From the NCBI RefSeq assembly GCF_003855155.1, contig NZ_CP034073.1:4836001-4900000 (forward strand): 64,000 bases of DNA. The letters are read 5' to 3'. The stretch comes from Shewanella psychromarinicola. GTDB lineage: Bacteria; Pseudomonadota; Gammaproteobacteria; Enterobacterales; Shewanellaceae. Of this stretch, positions 61,179 to 64,000 are shown one piece after another. The stretch's first letter is position 1. Each line of letters starts with the position of its first letter. Below the pieces are notes generated by a model that was given only the letters and a program-made list of their open reading frames with translations, made no database searches and was not told the origin of the DNA. The position numbers were made by a program, and so were the translations under genes.

Positions 61179-62687
61179 TTATGGGTGTTTAATTTGCGGA
61201 TGATTAAGTTGCGAATAATTAAGTTGCGGATAAATGTGTTCAAACTCACTGGCAGTGAAAGGTTTCGCAAAGTAATCACCTTGAATCGTATCCACCCCAA
61301 AAAGATGTAACGTCTCTAAGACTGACTTAGATTCCACCCCTTCAACCGTCACTTCAAAACCTAAATTTTTAGCGAGATCGATACTGGTCTTAACAATTTG
61401 TTTCGCGGCTTTGGACGTTTCAAATTCATCTAAAAAGGCTTTATCAATTTTCACTTCATCTACGGGTAAATGACGTAAATAAGCCAAAGAAGAATGGCCG
61501 GTACCAAAGTCATCAATGGCCAATTTAACCCCGATATCTCGCAATTGATTTAAGGTCATAATAGTTTGTTCTAGTGATATCATTAAGGCGCTTTCGGTGA
61601 TTTCAATCGTAATGGATTCGGCAGGAACCAGATACTGGGATAGTTTTGTGCCGACATCGACTGCCAAATTGGGATTATCTAAATCAGTTGATGACAAATT
61701 AAGCGCAACATTAACGTAAATCCCCATATTTCGCCATTTGGCTTGTTGAGCTAACACGTTATCCAGCACCCAAGGACTCAGAATATCAATCATTCCGGTT
61801 TGTTCCGCTAATGGAATAAATTCACTCGGTGAAATTAGTCCTAAGCTTTCATGCTGCCAACGGATCAATGCTTCTACCTGCTTACATTGGCCACTTTTTA
61901 TATCTAATTTTGGTTGAAAAACCATAAATAATTGATCTTGCTTTAATCCTTTAGGCAAGCCATTAATGATTAGCAATTCTCGGTATTGCGCTTTATCATC
62001 ATCCTGATCATAAAAAGCAATCGGCTGCTTTAATGCTTTGGCTTTCTTCAGGGCTAAATCTAAGCGGCGAAGCATCAAACTCGCATCCGCATGATGTTCA
62101 CTTAATGACAACACCCCTAATTGCATTTTGATACTGATGGGCTGCTGTTCAATTTCAAATGGTCTTTGTAAGTCATTTTTTATGGTGAGCAACTGCTCGA
62201 TAGTCAAGGGTTGGTGATAAAACAACAGAAACTCATTACCGTTCATCCGCGCAATAAACTGTGCTTTGCAATTAAGGCTATCGATCCGCTTTGCAAATGC
62301 TTTAAGCAGTTTGTCACCAAATAAAAAACCAAATAAATCATTCACAAAACGAAATTGGTGAATATCCACCAGCACCAGCATGCCTTCTGAAATCGGCATT
62401 CTAGCCAGCATTTTTCGTTTAAAACCGACACGATTGGCTAATCCGGTTAACTTATCCCGTTCGGTAATAAACAGGCTTGATTGATGTAAATCATGAAGAA
62501 CGTTAATGAGCGGTTTTAACGATTTAGAAGAAGAGTCTATATTAAATGAATCTTGGTTAAGCAACCTGAGTTCAAGCGAGTGAGTTAATCGCTGAATAAA
62601 TCGATGTTGGCGCCAATAAATAAATGCAACAATGCACAGCATAACTGCAATAATAAATAACATTGTTATCAGTAAATAATTCATCAT
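61179..62687 (-). CDS. EAL-domain cyclic-di-GMP phosphodiesterase with degenerate GGDEF
   Basis: 502 residues. One N-terminal transmembrane helix (about 4-25), then a GGDEF domain (about 75-230) whose signature reads NGNEF at 149-153, so cyclase activity is unlikely. The EAL domain (about 245-490) keeps the catalytic set: E272 in EAL, N330, E362, D392-D393 in DDFGTG, K413, E449 and Q469. It should degrade c-di-GMP, perhaps with the GGDEF as a GTP sensor. The C-terminus is a 5-residue repeat coded by 15-bp units. It is convergent with the thioesterase gene. Confidence 0.93.
   Translation of the reverse strand: MMNYLLITMLFIIAVMLCIVAFIYWRQHRFIQRLTHSLELRLLNQDSFNIDSSSKSLKPLINVLHDLHQSSLFITERDKLTGLANRVGFKRKMLARMPISEGMLVLVDIHQFRFVNDLFGFLFGDKLLKAFAKRIDSLNCKAQFIARMNGNEFLLFYHQPLTIEQLLTIKNDLQRPFEIEQQPISIKMQLGVLSLSEHHADASLMLRRLDLALKKAKALKQPIAFYDQDDDKAQYRELLIINGLPKGLKQDQLFMVFQPKLDIKSGQCKQVEALIRWQHESLGLISPSEFIPLAEQTGMIDILSPWVLDNVLAQQAKWRNMGIYVNVALNLSSTDLDNPNLAVDVGTKLSQYLVPAESITIEITESALMISLEQTIMTLNQLRDIGVKLAIDDFGTGHSSLAYLRHLPVDEVKIDKAFLDEFETSKAAKQIVKTSIDLAKNLGFEVTVEGVESKSVLETLHLFGVDTIQGDYFAKPFTASEFEHIYPQLNYSQLNHPQIKHP
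61187..61231. repeat. 15-bp in-frame repeat at the 3' end of the EAL gene
   Basis: Three units of 15 bp (61187-61201, 61202-61216, 61217-61231) with the shared core TTAAGTTGCG. They code for related pentapeptides of the type QLNYS, QLNHP, QIKHP at the end of the protein. Confidence 0.8.
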
Positions 62688-62801
62688 GTTACAGTTTCAG
62701 TCTTGTGGTTTTTAGACATTAAACAGCATTGTATTTGGATAGTGTTCATTCTGGTATTGGCTCAAAGAGTAATATCCATAAAAAATATCCATTAATAATG
62801 G

Positions 62802-63644
62802 CTATTCGTAGCTTTGCTTAATTGAATGATACATCTCAATAAATTCATCACTGGCTAGATCTTCTGGTGTCACAGGTAACCCGCGCTCGGCAAACACCCC
62901 TAACCTTCCCTCTAAGTCTTCACCGGCACGAAGTTCACCCGTGTAGAATGCTGCGGATCGAATAAAATCAAGGTAAGTGACCGTGTTAGGCAGGTAGTGA
63001 AGATCAGACCAACGTTCAACCACTTCCATTACCTCTGGGGCAAAGTCCCATGTTTTTAATACAGCACGGCCAATCGGCCCCTGCATTTTACGCACTAAAC
63101 TGCGTAAATCGTCAATTCGACTAAACAGTTCAGGTTGAGCTTCTGCTTCGGTTAATACCGGTAATGCACCAATATTATGCACTAAGCCCGCAAGGGTTAA
63201 CGTATCACGATTTAATTTTTTAGTGGGATGACGCTTATTATACATTTCGAGCATGGCACAGGATGAAGCGGTGACCTCAATCGAGGTTTTCCATACTTCA
63301 TCCATGACTTCCCACACCATTTCGTTAGTGGAGATAAATAACTGCTCCATGGCAACAGAAGTGGTAATAGATTTTATTTGCACTAAGCCAATACGGCTAA
63401 CCGCAGCATTGATACTTTCCGCTTTGTTACCCCGTGAATACAAGGCACTGTTAGCCACTTTAATAATTCGAGCTGAGATAGCGGCATCTTGACCAATAAT
63501 ATCTGCGACTTGTTTAAGACTTGAATCTTGACGAGACACGACTTCTTGAACGCGCATGGCCACTTCTGGCAATGTCGGTAGCACTAAAGCATCATCTTTA
63601 AGCTTCTTTAATAGTCCAACCAAGAGTTGATGTTCCGTCGACAT
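62802..63644 (-). CDS. HDOD-domain signalling protein
   Basis: 280 residues. The HDOD domain spans about 15-215: LPTLPEVAMRVQEVV, ISARIIKVANSALYSRG and IGLVQIKSITTSVAMEQLF. The HD-like catalytic pair reads HNIG instead of HD (LAGLVHNIGALP), so a phosphohydrolase activity is unlikely; such proteins act as regulators in signalling and chemotaxis-like networks. GGAGA precedes the ATG. It lies just upstream of the EAL gene on the same strand, about 115 bp apart, and is divergent from trhP. Confidence 0.9.
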   Translation of the reverse strand: MSTEHQLLVGLLKKLKDDALVLPTLPEVAMRVQEVVSRQDSSLKQVADIIGQDAAISARIIKVANSALYSRGNKAESINAAVSRIGLVQIKSITTSVAMEQLFISTNEMVWEVMDEVWKTSIEVTASSCAMLEMYNKRHPTKKLNRDTLTLAGLVHNIGALPVLTEAEAQPELFSRIDDLRSLVRKMQGPIGRAVLKTWDFAPEVMEVVERWSDLHYLPNTVTYLDFIRSAAFYTGELRAGEDLEGRLGVFAERGLPVTPEDLASDEFIEMYHSIKQSYE

Positions 63645-63896
63645 GGAGTCTCCATAAATATATAGTCAATAATGTTGTGATTATATACCCAAACCGATAA
63701 CGTTTGCGATTACTCAACAAGCTAGAACTTAATTAATTGTCCACTGTTGTGCCAATTAATCGCTTAAATATTGCCTTTGTCATACTAAAAAGACAACCGA
63801 CATCACAAATACCAAGGCTATATTTGTCCGCGCTAATATCCTTAAGTAAGCTTCCGACCTTGAGTTATGCAATATCCCATTAGGTCGAGAAAAACC

Positions 63897-64000
63897 ATGT
63901 TTAAACCTGAATTATTATCTCCCGCTGGTACGCTTAAAAATATGCGTTACGCCTTTGCTTATGGTGCCGATGCCGTTTACGCAGGTCAACCTCGTTATAG
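63897..64000 (+). CDS. trhP: tRNA hydroxylation protein TrhP (YegQ), 5' end only
   Basis: The frame runs off the right edge. Its first 34 codons begin MFKPELLSPAGTLKNMRYAF and continue AYGADAVYAGQPRYS, the start of U32-family YegQ of E. coli. TrhP takes part in forming 5-hydroxyuridine at the tRNA wobble base. The product is cut by the window, not by mutation. It is divergent from the HDOD gene. Confidence 0.9.
   Translation, partial: MFKPELLSPAGTLKNMRYAFAYGADAVYAGQPRY

Overview
The window looks like chromosome of a marine gamma-proteobacterium of the genus Shewanella. I infer this from gene content and order (oadGAB, csrA next to a Ser/Arg tRNA array, alaS, recA, mutS, rpoS, nlpD, pcm, surE, truD, ispF, ispD, ftsB, eno, pyrG, mazG, relA, rlmD, barA), from the RibBX-type riboflavin enzyme and from the moderately AT-rich sequence. 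No search could be run, so the species is open.

Layout. 1-491 is a CTAG-rich dispersed repeat. 0.5-9.2 kb carries an M16 zinc-protease lipoprotein, YqaA, a dicarboxylate symporter, an outer-membrane porin and oadB. 9.2-11.3 kb completes the sodium-pumping oxaloacetate decarboxylase operon oadGAB. 11.8-14.2 kb is an intact IS66 element with a perfect 8-bp target duplication, lying between oadGAB and a seven-gene tRNA operon (five Arg-ACG, two Ser-GCT). 15.6-18.9 kb holds csrA and alaS. An intact IS630-family element at 19.3-20.4 kb lies between alaS and recA, where recX is usual. recA (LexA-controlled) and mutS are divergent. From 39.5 kb leftwards to 25.0 kb runs a long, highly conserved minus-strand block (rlmD, relA, mazG, pyrG, eno, ftsB, ispD, ispF, truD, surE, pcm, nlpD, rpoS), with barA divergent from rlmD. 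42.4-47.3 kb (+) carries yjaG, an AEC permease, recN with two LexA boxes, and an unknown anchored protein. 55.2-47.6 kb (-) is glyA, nrdR and the riboflavin operon (ribD, ribE, ribBX, ribH, nusB, thiL, pgpA). 55.4-57.1 kb is ettA. 57.1-59.8 kb is the most accessory part: an unknown ORF, the C-terminal remnant of an RND pump, an NYN-domain protein, a 7-bp tandem repeat and a second, decayed copy of the CTAG-rich repeat. The right end has a solute-binding protein, a thioesterase, an EAL protein with a degenerate GGDEF domain, an HDOD protein and the start of trhP (yegQ).

How the genes work together. Global regulators cluster here: BarA (its usual targets are UvrY and then the CsrB/C RNAs), CsrA, RpoS and RelA. 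recA and recN are SOS genes with consensus LexA boxes. The riboflavin operon encodes all enzymes after GTP cyclohydrolase II. The cyclohydrolase half of its RibBX lacks the zinc cysteines, so a separate ribA must lie elsewhere.

I did not find a convincing new multi-gene system. The best candidates for a second look are the CTAG-rich repeat family, the degraded 57-60 kb interval, and the missing lysC and recX.
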